Part shown: piece after piece, positions 34,231 to 43,114 of the stretch
Layout: the number at the start of each line of letters is the position of its first letter
How positions within the stretch are numbered: position 1 is the first letter of the stretch
NCBI GenBank assembly: GCA_934654765.1
Contig: CAKUGX010000005.1
Location: 1 to 43,117 of the forward strand
Reading direction: 5' to 3'
Source of the DNA: an uncultured Collinsella sp.
GTDB lineage: Bacteria; Actinomycetota; Coriobacteriia; Coriobacteriales; Coriobacteriaceae
DNA length: 43,117 nt
The notes under the pieces: model-generated
Database searches by the model: none
What the model was told of the DNA's origin: nothing
What the model saw: only the letters and a program-made list of their open reading frames with translations
Program-made: the position numbers and the translations under genes

Positions 34231-36026
34231 CAAATGACAAGTGCCGCTTGCGTCGAAAGGGTTTGGTCGCCGCGGCTATCGGCGTTGTGGCCAGCGTTGT
34301 CCTATTGAGTTTGCTCTACATGGTCGGTACGCATCGCTGTCTCGATAAAACGCTTGGGTTTGGCCAGGAAACCATGGTGTTTCTAAAAAACGCCTGCAAA
34401 AAATATGACCGATATGAACAGGGAAGAAAAACCGAGGCGACGCACAATTTGGATGCTGCGCTCGAGTCGTTTGCGGCGTTCTTGCCGCCTGATCGCGTTG
34501 AAGTCAACGACGATCTGGTCGAGGATTATGTCCATACCGAGTGTCTTTCGGGAATGTTGGTCATGGACGCCGACGGCCATATGGCCGCTCATTACGATAC
34601 TGACGGTCGCGATCCACTGATGCTGTGGCGAGAGGAGCTGGCCTGTTCGCCGGTCGCATCGATGTATCGAGGCTCCAAGGTGTCCTACTCGACCGTCGTA
34701 GAGCGTCGCGGTGTCGACTTTGCCGTGAGTGCCATTCCGTACGGTGATGGGGTGGCGTTGGGGTATCAATCGCTTGCGGCTGAGCCCTCCGATGACTATT
34801 CATACGTTATCGCCGACGTGCTCGTGAACAACACGTTCCATCAGGGTCCAACGGTGTTCGTGATGCGCGATGCGCAAATCGTATCCTCAAACGATTCGAC
34901 CGTCGATATAGCCCTTGCCCGACTTCTTGCCGATAGCGGAACTGACTGGAAAGACGAAGGCCTAACGCGCGTCGAATATCAGGGAACTACCTGGTATGCC
35001 GTGCGTGCGGCGTATAAGGACTACCGCCTGTTTGCGCTCTACCCCAAATCTGAGGTCATGTCTGGCAGGATTGCATTTGTCGCTGCCGGCGTGCTGGCGT
35101 GCCTGGCGTTTTGGGTCGTAGTGCTGTTGGTGCGCACTATTGCCGACCGTCGCAACTTGGCCGAAAAGGACAAGCAGCTCGGCATCATCAATGCCATCAG
35201 TTCTGCGTATGAGTCGACCTTCCTGTTGCATCTCGATACGCTCGAGATCGAGGGAATTAACATGTCGCCGTCGATGGCGAAAATATTTGCTGAGCATACC
35301 GAGGCATATGACTTTTTGGACACGGTTTGTCGAGACGTTGTGAGTCCCGAAAGCCGCGAAGTGGTCATGGAGCTTATAGATACAAGTACGCTTCGGGACC
35401 GTATGGAGGGCGTGCCGCACTTGGATGCCGAGGTGCGAGATTGCCGAGGTGCTTGGTATTCGCTGCAGGTTGTTCCGCAGCGTCGCGATGAGCGGGGCCG
35501 ACTGGAATCGGTCGTCGTGGCGACGCATAACATCTCGATGGCAAAGCGCGCCGAAGAGCTTTCTTTTCAGGACAAACTGACGGGGCTTCGCAATAGAAAT
35601 TACCTTGAGTCCCTTGGCGATGACTCGGTGAACAAATCCCTGCCCGTGAGTGTGATCATGATGGACTGCAACCACCTCAAGCGCACCAACGATCTTTACG
35701 GTCACGAAATGGGCGATGAGTTGCTGCGGCGTACGGCGTCTGTATTGAGGCAGGTGGCAGGCGAGAAGTTTGTGCCCATGCGCGTTGGTGGAGATGAGTT
35801 TTTGTTGATATGCCCCTACACTGATCGCGAGTCCGCGCGTCAATTGGTGCAAGATCTTCGCCGCGGTCTTGCTGCGGCGAGCGATGATGCGCTGGCCGTC
35901 AGCGCGTCATTTGGCATCGCGACGGTAGAGACACCCGGCTGTACGCTAGCCGAGATATACCGCGTTGCCGACCATAACATGTATCAAGAGAAGCGTGAAG
36001 TTCACGCTCAGGACGCGAATCGTTAG
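34227..36026 (+). CDS. Membrane diguanylate cyclase with PAS-like domain
   Basis: The 599-aa protein makes cyclic di-GMP if active. Membrane segments at ~12-34 and ~280-302 enclose a ~245-residue extracytoplasmic sensor region. A PAS-like part (~315-435, ending VVVATHNISMAKRAEEL) precedes the GGDEF domain (~440-595) with an intact RVGGDEF (GGDEF 521-525). FQDKLTGLRNRNYLE and DCNHLKRTNDLYGHEMGD are the standard preceding motifs. No RxxD inhibition site is seen five residues before GGDEF. It is coupled to the upstream binding-protein gene. Confidence 0.93.
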   Translation: MTNDKCRLRRKGLVAAAIGVVASVVLLSLLYMVGTHRCLDKTLGFGQETMVFLKNACKKYDRYEQGRKTEATHNLDAALESFAAFLPPDRVEVNDDLVEDYVHTECLSGMLVMDADGHMAAHYDTDGRDPLMLWREELACSPVASMYRGSKVSYSTVVERRGVDFAVSAIPYGDGVALGYQSLAAEPSDDYSYVIADVLVNNTFHQGPTVFVMRDAQIVSSNDSTVDIALARLLADSGTDWKDEGLTRVEYQGTTWYAVRAAYKDYRLFALYPKSEVMSGRIAFVAAGVLACLAFWVVVLLVRTIADRRNLAEKDKQLGIINAISSAYESTFLLHLDTLEIEGINMSPSMAKIFAEHTEAYDFLDTVCRDVVSPESREVVMELIDTSTLRDRMEGVPHLDAEVRDCRGAWYSLQVVPQRRDERGRLESVVVATHNISMAKRAEELSFQDKLTGLRNRNYLESLGDDSVNKSLPVSVIMMDCNHLKRTNDLYGHEMGDELLRRTASVLRQVAGEKFVPMRVGGDEFLLICPYTDRESARQLVQDLRRGLAAASDDALAVSASFGIATVETPGCTLAEIYRVADHNMYQEKREVHAQDANR

Positions 36027-36139
36027 TATTGCAGTCACCGGTTTGTGCATCGTAGGATGTTGAATCGGTGCCCGCGATACTATATCGGCCCGGGCGGGGA
36101 TAATAGACATCTGAAATTTCTCTATGAGAGGGGATCTCA

Positions 36140-36403
36140 ATGATTAGCTTTGACTACAAGCCTCAGGGCGTGTGCTCTCGCAATATCCATCTCAATCTTT
36201 CCGACGACGGCAGCAAGGTACTGGGCGTCGAGTTTACCGGCGGCTGCGATGGCAACCTCAAGGCCATCTCCAAACTGGTCGAGGGCGCTCCTGCCGACCG
36301 TGTGATCGAGGTTCTTGCCGGCAATACCTGCGGCATGAAGAAGACCTCTTGCGCCGATCAGCTTACGCGCGCTATCGAGGCCGCCCGCGCCGAGATCGCC
36401 TAA
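36140..36403 (+). CDS. TSCPD-domain protein (TIGR03905-like)
   Basis: The 87-aa protein has VCSRNIHLNL, GGCDGNLKAISKLVEG and the C-terminal TSCADQL, the features of the small TSCPD family related to the C-terminus of some ribonucleotide reductases. Its cysteines (CSR, GGCDGN, NTCGM, TSCAD) may bind metal. ATG 36140 has GAGGGG upstream. Its stop codon shares one base with the next start (TAATG), so the two are co-translated. The biological role is not known. Confidence 0.85.
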   Translation: MISFDYKPQGVCSRNIHLNLSDDGSKVLGVEFTGGCDGNLKAISKLVEGAPADRVIEVLAGNTCGMKKTSCADQLTRAIEAARAEIA

Positions 36404-37614
36404 TGGGTATCGTCGACCACATCAAGAACGGAATATCGCGCCGCGGTTTTGTACTCGGTGGAGCTGCCGCGGGCGCTGCCACGGTGCTTGCCGGATGTTC
36501 GAAAAAAACAGGCACCAGTGATGATGCCGCTGGCGAGCCGCAGGTTATCAAGGACGATTCCAAGATCATCTCGATTACGGATGAGTACGAGGCAGTCGAC
36601 ATCGATCTTGAGCCGGCGGCATCGTGGACGCTGCCGCTGGGCACATTGCTGTACTACTGCGAGGGTGACTATGCTGCGGCAATGATGGCGCCCGCATCGG
36701 CACTGCACGCCAACACACTCGGTGTGCTCAACCTGGGCGATGGCTCGCTTACCACATTAATTGAGGATCCTATCGAGGGCACGGGATATGCATTTTACGA
36801 TGTCCGTGCCGGCGATGGCGTGTTTGCGTGGGTTGAGATGAACTTTGCCAATTCATCGTGGAAGCTCTACGCTCAAAATCTGTCGGGCGCTTCGCTCTCT
36901 GGCGACGTGGTTGAGCTCGATCGAGGTGGCAAGGACTACGATCCGCCACTGTTTACGGCGTTCGGGTCATCAGTCATCTGGTATAAAATGCCTTCGGCAG
37001 GCGGCAATAAAACGAGTAACGATTCGTTTTGCTATCGTCGCTCGCTTGATGAATCTAAGGCCGAGACAATTTGGAAATCGACGGGCCGCTTTGCGTCGGC
37101 CCCACGCGCGAGCGACGGCATTTTGACCATCTCGCCGCGTGTCCGCAACGACGAGGGCGTCTACTACGGCATAACGGCAATCGATCTGACCGATGGCAAC
37201 AACACCAAACGTGCCCAGCTAGTCCTTCCCTCGTCAGTCTCGCCTTTCGAGGCCGTATATATGGGCGATACCTTCGTGTTTTCTATCGAGGCGACCTATA
37301 GTGGCGTGGGCAGCCTGGGCAACATGGGCACGTATATCGGTAATGAGGGAGGGCCGTACCTCTTCCTGTCCCGCGAGCCTCTCGCATGTGCGGCTGGCAA
37401 GAAGAATAAATACCTTGTTAAGGTACAGGCATCGCATTTCCTGATCGACACCTCTGCCAAGACCTATGGCTCGCTGTTGTCGCCCGACCGCGCTTTGGAG
37501 TATGGCGATTATCCAGCTACGGCGGGAAAATCGGACTCATTCCTTACGTACGCCACGGTGCGCAACAGCCAGGGTATACCAGAGACGGTCACCGCACGCC
37601 TATTCTCTCTTTAA
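36403..37614 (+). CDS. Tat-exported lipoprotein of unknown function
   Basis: The 403-aa protein starts at ATG 36403, sharing the A of the preceding stop. The N-terminus has a twin-arginine motif (SRRGFVLGG, Arg13-Arg14), a hydrophobic core and a lipobox LAGC (Cys32), so it is probably folded before export and lipid-anchored outside. The rest has repeated short blocks with GxxLYYCEGD, WKLYAQNL and FCYRRSL, suggestive of a beta-propeller. No enzyme motif is seen. Confidence 0.82.
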   Translation: MGIVDHIKNGISRRGFVLGGAAAGAATVLAGCSKKTGTSDDAAGEPQVIKDDSKIISITDEYEAVDIDLEPAASWTLPLGTLLYYCEGDYAAAMMAPASALHANTLGVLNLGDGSLTTLIEDPIEGTGYAFYDVRAGDGVFAWVEMNFANSSWKLYAQNLSGASLSGDVVELDRGGKDYDPPLFTAFGSSVIWYKMPSAGGNKTSNDSFCYRRSLDESKAETIWKSTGRFASAPRASDGILTISPRVRNDEGVYYGITAIDLTDGNNTKRAQLVLPSSVSPFEAVYMGDTFVFSIEATYSGVGSLGNMGTYIGNEGGPYLFLSREPLACAAGKKNKYLVKVQASHFLIDTSAKTYGSLLSPDRALEYGDYPATAGKSDSFLTYATVRNSQGIPETVTARLFSL

Positions 37615-37767
37615 GCTTAGAGGGGTTAAAAAGGCGCCAACAGGGGAATAAACGCGTTGTAATTGTGAGTACCGCCCGCCGAGCTGCCACGTCATAGCGG
37701 CATCCGGTGGGCTCAGGTGCGTTAAAATGAGCTTGTTCTTAGCTAATTGAGACAGGGGGGCCGTGTT

Positions 37768-38490
37768 ATGGCTTCAGATGCAAAAAAGATTCTGCTGGTC
37801 GAGGATGAGAAGGCAATCCGTGACGCCGTCGCTGCCTATCTCGAGCGCGAAGGCTACTGGGTTGTGGGTGTCGGCGATGGCCAGTCCGCGATCGAGGAGT
37901 TCGAGAAGCATCAGTTCGACCTGGTCGTGCTCGATCTTATGCTCCCCAAGATCCCCGGCGAGCGCGTTTGCCGCACCATTCGCGATACCTCGGATGTTCC
38001 CATCATCATGCTGACTGCCAAGGGCGAGATCGAGGACCGTATTATCGGTCTTGAGCTCGGCGCCGACGACTACCTGATCAAGCCGTTCTCGCCGCGCGAG
38101 CTTGTCGCCCGCGTACGCGCCCTGTTCCGTCGTGCCCACCAGGCCGACGAACCCGCCGTCGAGGTACTCGACTTCGGCGATCTGGTCATCGATATCTCGG
38201 GCCACAAGATCTTGGTCGAAGGCAAAGAAGTCGATCTGACGGCTTCCGAGTTCAAGCTGCTCACCACGCTTGCTCGTCATCCCGGCCGTGTCTACAACCG
38301 TATGGAGCTGGTCGAGAAGGTGCTTGGGTACGACTTTGAGGGCTATGAGCGCACCATCGATAGCCACGTGAAGAACCTTCGCGCCAAGCTGGGCGATGAT
38401 CCCAAGAAGCCCAAGTGGCTCTACACCGTCCACGGTGTCGGCTATCGCTTCGAGGCTCCGGCCAAGACCGATAAGTCGGACGAGAAATAG
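37768..38490 (+). CDS. OmpR/PhoB-type response regulator
   Basis: The 240-aa protein has a receiver domain with acidic pair EDE, phospho-acceptor Asp56 (VVLDLMLPK), conserved Thr in IIMLTAKG and Lys in IKPFSPREL. A C-terminal winged helix follows (DLTASEFKLLTTLARHPGRVYNR...GYERTIDSHVKNLR, cited in parts). ATG 37768 is chosen because GGGGGG at 37755-37760 fits as ribosome site. It pairs with the kinase gene 11 bp downstream. Confidence 0.95.
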   Translation: MASDAKKILLVEDEKAIRDAVAAYLEREGYWVVGVGDGQSAIEEFEKHQFDLVVLDLMLPKIPGERVCRTIRDTSDVPIIMLTAKGEIEDRIIGLELGADDYLIKPFSPRELVARVRALFRRAHQADEPAVEVLDFGDLVIDISGHKILVEGKEVDLTASEFKLLTTLARHPGRVYNRMELVEKVLGYDFEGYERTIDSHVKNLRAKLGDDPKKPKWLYTVHGVGYRFEAPAKTDKSDEK

Positions 38491-38501
38491 GGAAATCACA
38501 T

Positions 38502-40067
38502 ATGACACCTGCGCGCTTTGAAATCGGACAAAAGCACAAGCAGGAGAGCGAGGCGGGTTCCAAGGCTAGTTGGAACACGCCTCGTTCCGATTCACGGCCA
38601 ACGATGAGCTATCCCTCGCGCATGGCACTTGCTTTTGCTCTGACATCGCTCATGACGGTATTGGTGCTGGTGGGCGTGGTCTCTGTTGTGTGGGGCACGG
38701 TCTTTTCGGATTACACGCGCTCCAATATCGTCGAAATCGCAAATTCCGCTGCCGAAAAGCTTGCGACGTCGTATGAGGAAAACGGCAATTGGACTGCGGG
38801 CGAGCTGCGTACGGTCGCGACATCGAGTTTGGTGTCCGACGACCTGAGTATGCAGGTCGTCAACAAGAAAGGCGTTGTCGTTTATGATGACTCATGGCCT
38901 TCGGCAAGCGCGACCGCCGATGTGCGCGAGAGCGAATCAGCGTCGAGCAGCTCGAGCGGTAAAAAAGCATCGCATAGCCCGGTCTCGTCTGCTCCAACCG
39001 ACTCCGATAGCGTTGCCAACGTCGAAATCATAACGTCTTCGGGCGAGCATGTCGGACAGGTAAAGCTATGGGCCATCGGCTCCGATGCCTTGCTCACCAA
39101 GGCGGATTCTGCATTTAGGGAGAAGACCTTTAACGCCATGGCCCTCGCCGCGGTTGTTGCAATCTGCATTTCGGTCGTTATCGGATCGCTCGTGTCGCGC
39201 ATGCTCACCAAGCCGATTCATCGTATTACGAGCACGGCCAAGCAAATTCGCGATGGCGATCTGTCCGCTCGTACTGGTTTGCGCGGTGATGACGAGATTG
39301 ATCAGCTGGGTGAGACCTTCGATGAGATGGCCACTTCGCTCGAGAAGGATATGAAACACGAGAAGCGCCTGACCTCAGACGTTGCACACGAGCTTCGCAC
39401 GCCGCTTATGGCCATGCTCGCAACGGTCGAGGCCATGCAGGATGGCGTGTATCCCACCGACGATGAGCATTTGGAGACCGTTGCTTCCGAGACGCGTCGC
39501 CTGGCTCGTCTGGTGCAGCAGATGCTCGACCTGTCGCGCATGGAAAACAGCACGGCTCCGCTCAACCTTGAGCCGGTGGACATGGTTCCTTTCGTGCGTT
39601 CCATCGTCAATGCCCAGGAGCGCCTGTTTGTCGACCGCGATCTGCGCTTGCGCTTTGCTGACGAGACCCAAGGTCACGACGATGTCGTCGAAGCCGATCC
39701 CGACATGATCACACAATGCGTCATCAATCTCATGAGCAACGCCATGCGCTACACCCCCGAGGGCGGTTGGGTCGTGGTGTCGGTGCTCAGTGACCGCAAA
39801 CACGTCAGCATCGCCGTTTCTGATACCGGCATCGGTATTGCCAAGGATGACTTGTCGCGCATCTTCGGCCGTTTTTGGCGCGCCGATGCCAGCCGTGCCC
39901 GTGAGGCGGGCGGCCTGGGCGTGGGCCTCGCCGTGACCAAGCAGATTGTCGAGCGTCATCACGGCTACATATCCGTGGAGTCGGAGCTTGGAAAGGGTAC
40001 GACTTTTACGATTCATCTGCCTCGCGAGCACACGGCGGACGCGGCATCTACTACAATGGAGCACTAG
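38502..40067 (+). CDS. Sensor histidine kinase
   Basis: The 521-aa protein has membrane segments at ~42-68 and ~210-232 around an extracytoplasmic domain with a Ser-rich stretch (ESASSSSSGKKASHS). HAMP follows, then HisKA with SDVAHELRTPL (His296), and a GHKL ATPase with N-box NLMSNAMRYTPEG, DTGIGI and GGLGVGLAV. It presumably phosphorylates the regulator encoded upstream. The signal is not evident. The ribosome site before ATG 38502 is weak (GGAAATC). Confidence 0.94.
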   Translation: MTPARFEIGQKHKQESEAGSKASWNTPRSDSRPTMSYPSRMALAFALTSLMTVLVLVGVVSVVWGTVFSDYTRSNIVEIANSAAEKLATSYEENGNWTAGELRTVATSSLVSDDLSMQVVNKKGVVVYDDSWPSASATADVRESESASSSSSGKKASHSPVSSAPTDSDSVANVEIITSSGEHVGQVKLWAIGSDALLTKADSAFREKTFNAMALAAVVAICISVVIGSLVSRMLTKPIHRITSTAKQIRDGDLSARTGLRGDDEIDQLGETFDEMATSLEKDMKHEKRLTSDVAHELRTPLMAMLATVEAMQDGVYPTDDEHLETVASETRRLARLVQQMLDLSRMENSTAPLNLEPVDMVPFVRSIVNAQERLFVDRDLRLRFADETQGHDDVVEADPDMITQCVINLMSNAMRYTPEGGWVVVSVLSDRKHVSIAVSDTGIGIAKDDLSRIFGRFWRADASRAREAGGLGVGLAVTKQIVERHHGYISVESELGKGTTFTIHLPREHTADAASTTMEH

Positions 40068-40176
40068 CTTTTCGCTATTCGGTGAAGGAGGGGTTTCGTC
40101 CCTGCCGCTCCGAGTTTGCGAAAACATGCGGGAAAGAACCCGCATTACTGTCGTATTTTGGTAAGGAGTGACTCAC

Positions 40177-41064
40177 GTGACAACGATGGAGCGTCGTCCG
40201 GATTCCCGTGGCAAGGTTCGTGATATCTATGATGCCGGTGAAAACCTGCTGATGGTCGCCACCGACCGCATTTCTGCGTTCGACTTCATTCTTCCCGACG
40301 AGATTCCGTTTAAGGGAGAGGTGCTCAACCGCATCTCGGCATTCTGGTTCGATAAGTTTGCCGACATCGTTCCCAACCACCTCGTTTCCATCGACCCGGC
40401 GGATTTCCCCGAGGAGTTTGCTGAGTATCGTGACTACCTCGCTGGCCGCGCCATGCTGGTCAAGAAGGCCCAGACGATTCCTATCGAGTGCATCGTCCGC
40501 GGCTATCTGACCGGTTCGGGCAAGAAGACCTACGACGAGAACGGCACCGTCTGCGGCATCCAACTGCCCGAGGGTTTGACCGAGGCTTCCAAGCTTCCCG
40601 AGCCGCTGTTCACGCCGTCCACGAAGGCCGAGATCGGTGACCACGACGAGAACATCTCGTTCGAGCGTTGCTGCGAGATCGTGGGCGAGGACATTGCCAC
40701 GCAGATTCGCGACCTTTCCCTCAAGATCTACAAGGCTGCTGCCGAGTATGCAGCGACCCGTGGCATCATCATTGCCGACACCAAGTTCGAGTTTGGTGTC
40801 ATCGATGGCAAGGTCACGCTGATCGACGAGTGCCTCACGCCTGACTCCAGCCGTTTCTGGCCTGCCGCCAGCTACGAGGAGGGCAAGATTCAGCCCAGCT
40901 ACGACAAGCAATTCGTCCGCAATTGGCTCAAAGCCAACTGGGATATGACGGGGGAGACCCCGCACCTGCCCGCCGAGGTCATCGATGGCACGTCCGAGCG
41001 CTATCGCGAGGCCTTCCAGATCATTACGGGCTCCCAGTTCACAAGCATGAAGGAGAACGCATAA
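40177..41064 (+). CDS. purC: SAICAR synthetase
   Basis: PurC couples CAIR with aspartate in purine synthesis. The 295-aa protein has GKVRDIYDAGENLLMVATDRI, SAFDFILPDEIPFKGEVL, VRGYLTGSG and DECLTPDSSRFW, all family hallmarks (quoted in part). GTG 40177 lies 8 bases after AAGGAG (40163-40168); alternatives are GTG 40168 (inside the ribosome site) and ATG 40186. A 7-bp hairpin (40126-40132 with 40139-40145) stands upstream without a clean T-run, possibly an attenuator. The next gene starts right at its stop codon. Confidence 0.95.
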   Translation: MTTMERRPDSRGKVRDIYDAGENLLMVATDRISAFDFILPDEIPFKGEVLNRISAFWFDKFADIVPNHLVSIDPADFPEEFAEYRDYLAGRAMLVKKAQTIPIECIVRGYLTGSGKKTYDENGTVCGIQLPEGLTEASKLPEPLFTPSTKAEIGDHDENISFERCCEIVGEDIATQIRDLSLKIYKAAAEYAATRGIIIADTKFEFGVIDGKVTLIDECLTPDSSRFWPAASYEEGKIQPSYDKQFVRNWLKANWDMTGETPHLPAEVIDGTSERYREAFQIITGSQFTSMKENA

Positions 41065-41640
41065 GTGAGTACCCGTAGCGCCACGAACAAGCGCACGCAA
41101 TCCCACGAGGTTACCGGGGTTGCGCGCAAGTCCGCCGCATCCGCCAAGCCCGCCCGTCAGGCAGCGAGCTCTGTCCGCGTCGTGCCGGCTTCGTCTAAGG
41201 CACGCCGCAAAGAGCTCGAGAAGGGCGAGAACCTCGAGGGCCTTTCTAAAGAGGAGAAGCGCGCCCGCAAGGCTAAGCAGCGCGCCAAGGAGGATCGCAT
41301 CTACACGGTGTCGAATATCCTTCTCAAGCAGGATGAGGACTACACTAAGCGCCGCCGCATCTGGTGGGCCGTGCTCACTATCGGCATGGTGCTCGTCGTG
41401 GCCATTTGGGCTTCGCTGTACTTCGCTCCCGCTGGCATGGTGTCCAGCCCCGTCCAGATGGTCGGCATCGTTTTGTCCTACGTCGTCATTTTGGGTGACT
41501 TTATCTACGACTTCGTTCGTATTCGTCCCCTGCGCAACATGTACCGCACGCAGGCCGAGGGCATGTCCGAGAACAAGCTCAACGCCCTTATCGAGCGCTC
41601 GGCTGCCGAGGAGGACAAGAAGGACTCCAAGAAGAAGTAG
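41065..41640 (+). CDS. Basic two-span membrane protein of unknown function
   Basis: The 191-aa protein starts at GTG 41065, directly after the purC stop. The first ~85 residues are low-complexity, Lys/Arg/Ala-rich (KEEKRARKAKQRAKEDR). Two hydrophobic segments (about 114-133 and 140-158) follow, then a charged tail ending KKDSKKK. I do not recognise a family. Contact with RNA, DNA or acidic lipids is conceivable from the charge only. Confidence 0.8.
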   Translation: MSTRSATNKRTQSHEVTGVARKSAASAKPARQAASSVRVVPASSKARRKELEKGENLEGLSKEEKRARKAKQRAKEDRIYTVSNILLKQDEDYTKRRRIWWAVLTIGMVLVVAIWASLYFAPAGMVSSPVQMVGIVLSYVVILGDFIYDFVRIRPLRNMYRTQAEGMSENKLNALIERSAAEEDKKDSKKK

Positions 41641-41671
41641 CGTTTGCATGCATACTTATCGCTAAGATATA

Positions 41672-41701
41672 AGGCGCGTCGTTTTTGCGGCGCGCCTTTT
41701 T
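41672..41701 (+). terminator. Terminator after the purC operon
   Basis: A 10-bp GC-rich stem with one G-T pair (41672-41681 with 41688-41697) is followed by a T-run. Confidence 0.92.
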
Positions 41702-41729
41702 ACTGTTCTATAGATAGATGGAGTGGCAC

Positions 41730-43010
41730 ATGATTCGAGCTGCCCTGACGGTCGAAGAGGCTCTGGAGGGCATGAAGGCCCTAGAGCCCAAGATTAAAAA
41801 CTATGCGCGCCTGGTTGTCCGCAAGGGCGTAAACGTCAAGCCCGGCCAGGAGGTTGTCGTTCAGTCTCCGGTCGAGTGCGCGCCGTTTGCGCGCGTGGTG
41901 GTCGCGGAGGCTTATGCCGCCGGCGCTGGCCACGTGACGGTCATTTGGGCCGATGATGCCGTGACGAGGCTCACGTACGAGCATGTCGATAAAACCTATT
42001 TTGAGCAGACGCCCGAGTGGAAGCGCCTGCAGCTTGATTCCTTGGCCCAGGACGGTGCCTGCTTTATCTTTATCGAGGGCGCCGACCCCGCCGCTCTGAA
42101 GGGTATCGATCCTGCCAAGCCCGCCGCGGCTTCCAAGGCAAGGAATACGCAGTGCAAGGTCTTTCGCCGTGGACTGGATTACAACATCAACCCGTGGTGT
42201 ATCGCCGGCGCTCCGGTCGCTGCCTGGGCTCGCGAGGTGTTCCCGGGCGATGCGGACGAGGTCGCAATCTATAAGCTATGGAATGCGATTTTGCACACCG
42301 CCCGCGCCGATGGCCAGGACCCGGAGAGCGACTGGGAGCTTCATGACGCGGCGTTCGAAAAGAATTTGCGCTTCCTGAACGACAATCGTTTTGACTGCCT
42401 GCATTACACCGCTTCGAACGGAACCGATCTGACGATTGGCATGACGAAAGGTCACGAGTGGGCCGGCGGCAAGGGCAAGACGCCCGATGGGCACCCCTTC
42501 TTCCCCAACATTCCCACCGAGGAAGTCTTCACCTCGCCTGATCGTATGCGCGCCGACGGTATCGTGTACTCGGCCATGCCGCTCATTCACCACGGTAACA
42601 AGGTCGACGATTTTTGGATTAAGTTCGAGGCCGGCCGCGTAACGGACTACGATGCCCGCGTGGGCAAGGCGACGCTTGCGAGCATTATTGACACCGATGA
42701 AGGTGCCGCTCATCTGGGTGAGGTCGCGCTTATCTCCAAGAACACGCCGATCCGTGAAAGTGGCGTTCTATTCTATGACACGCTCTATGATGAGAACGCC
42801 AGCTGCCATCTCGCGCTGGGTGTCGGTTTCCCCGAATGCATCGAGGGTGGGTATGACATGTCCAAGGAGGAGCTCCTGGAGCATGGCGTTAACGTCTCGA
42901 GCACGCACGTCGATTTTATGATCGGCACGGACGACATCGATATTACGGGCGTTACGCCTGATGGACGTGAAGTTGTGATTTTCCAGAACGGTCAATGGAG
43001 TTGGGAATAG
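41730..43010 (+). CDS. Aminopeptidase of the M29 family (AmpS/PepS-like)
   Basis: M29 enzymes are two-metal aminopeptidases releasing N-terminal residues. The 426-aa protein shows VNVKPGQEVVVQSPVECAPF, HYTASNGTDLTIG, FPNIPTEEVFTSPD and the C-terminal STHVDFMIG (His393, Asp395 as metal ligands), typical of AmpS/PepS. ATG 41730 is preferred over ATG 41718 because GGAG (41720-41723) precedes it at normal distance. Monocistronic, it ends just before tRNA-Lys and overlaps that tRNA's promoter. Confidence 0.93.
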   Translation: MIRAALTVEEALEGMKALEPKIKNYARLVVRKGVNVKPGQEVVVQSPVECAPFARVVVAEAYAAGAGHVTVIWADDAVTRLTYEHVDKTYFEQTPEWKRLQLDSLAQDGACFIFIEGADPAALKGIDPAKPAAASKARNTQCKVFRRGLDYNINPWCIAGAPVAAWAREVFPGDADEVAIYKLWNAILHTARADGQDPESDWELHDAAFEKNLRFLNDNRFDCLHYTASNGTDLTIGMTKGHEWAGGKGKTPDGHPFFPNIPTEEVFTSPDRMRADGIVYSAMPLIHHGNKVDDFWIKFEAGRVTDYDARVGKATLASIIDTDEGAAHLGEVALISKNTPIRESGVLFYDTLYDENASCHLALGVGFPECIEGGYDMSKEELLEHGVNVSSTHVDFMIGTDDIDITGVTPDGREVVIFQNGQWSWE

Positions 43011-43029
43011 TCCCAGACCGTGGTACAAT
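43001..43029 (+). promoter_or_regulatory. Promoter of tRNA-Lys
   Basis: TTGGGA (43001-43006) and TACAAT (43024-43029) are 17 bp apart. The -35 element lies in the last codons of the aminopeptidase gene. The mature tRNA starts 10 bp after the -10 element, so the primary transcript has almost no leader. Confidence 0.65.
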
Positions 43030-43038
43030 GCCACCCGC

Positions 43039-43114
43039 GGGCCGTTAGCTCAGCTGGCAGAGCAGGGGACTTTTAATCCCAAGGTCCAGGGTTCGAACCC
43101 CTGACGGCCCACCA
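43039..43114 (+). tRNA. tRNA-Lys (anticodon TTT)
   Basis: The 76-nt gene has acceptor GGGCCGT paired with ACGGCCC, D-arm GCTC...GAGC, anticodon loop CTTTTAA with TTT, T-arm CCAGGGTTCGAACCCCTG and an encoded CCA. The window ends 3 bases later. Confidence 0.97.

Noticed and set aside
40126..40145. Riboswitch or terminator before purC
   Set aside because: A single 7-bp hairpin without a T-run; no purine-riboswitch core is visible.
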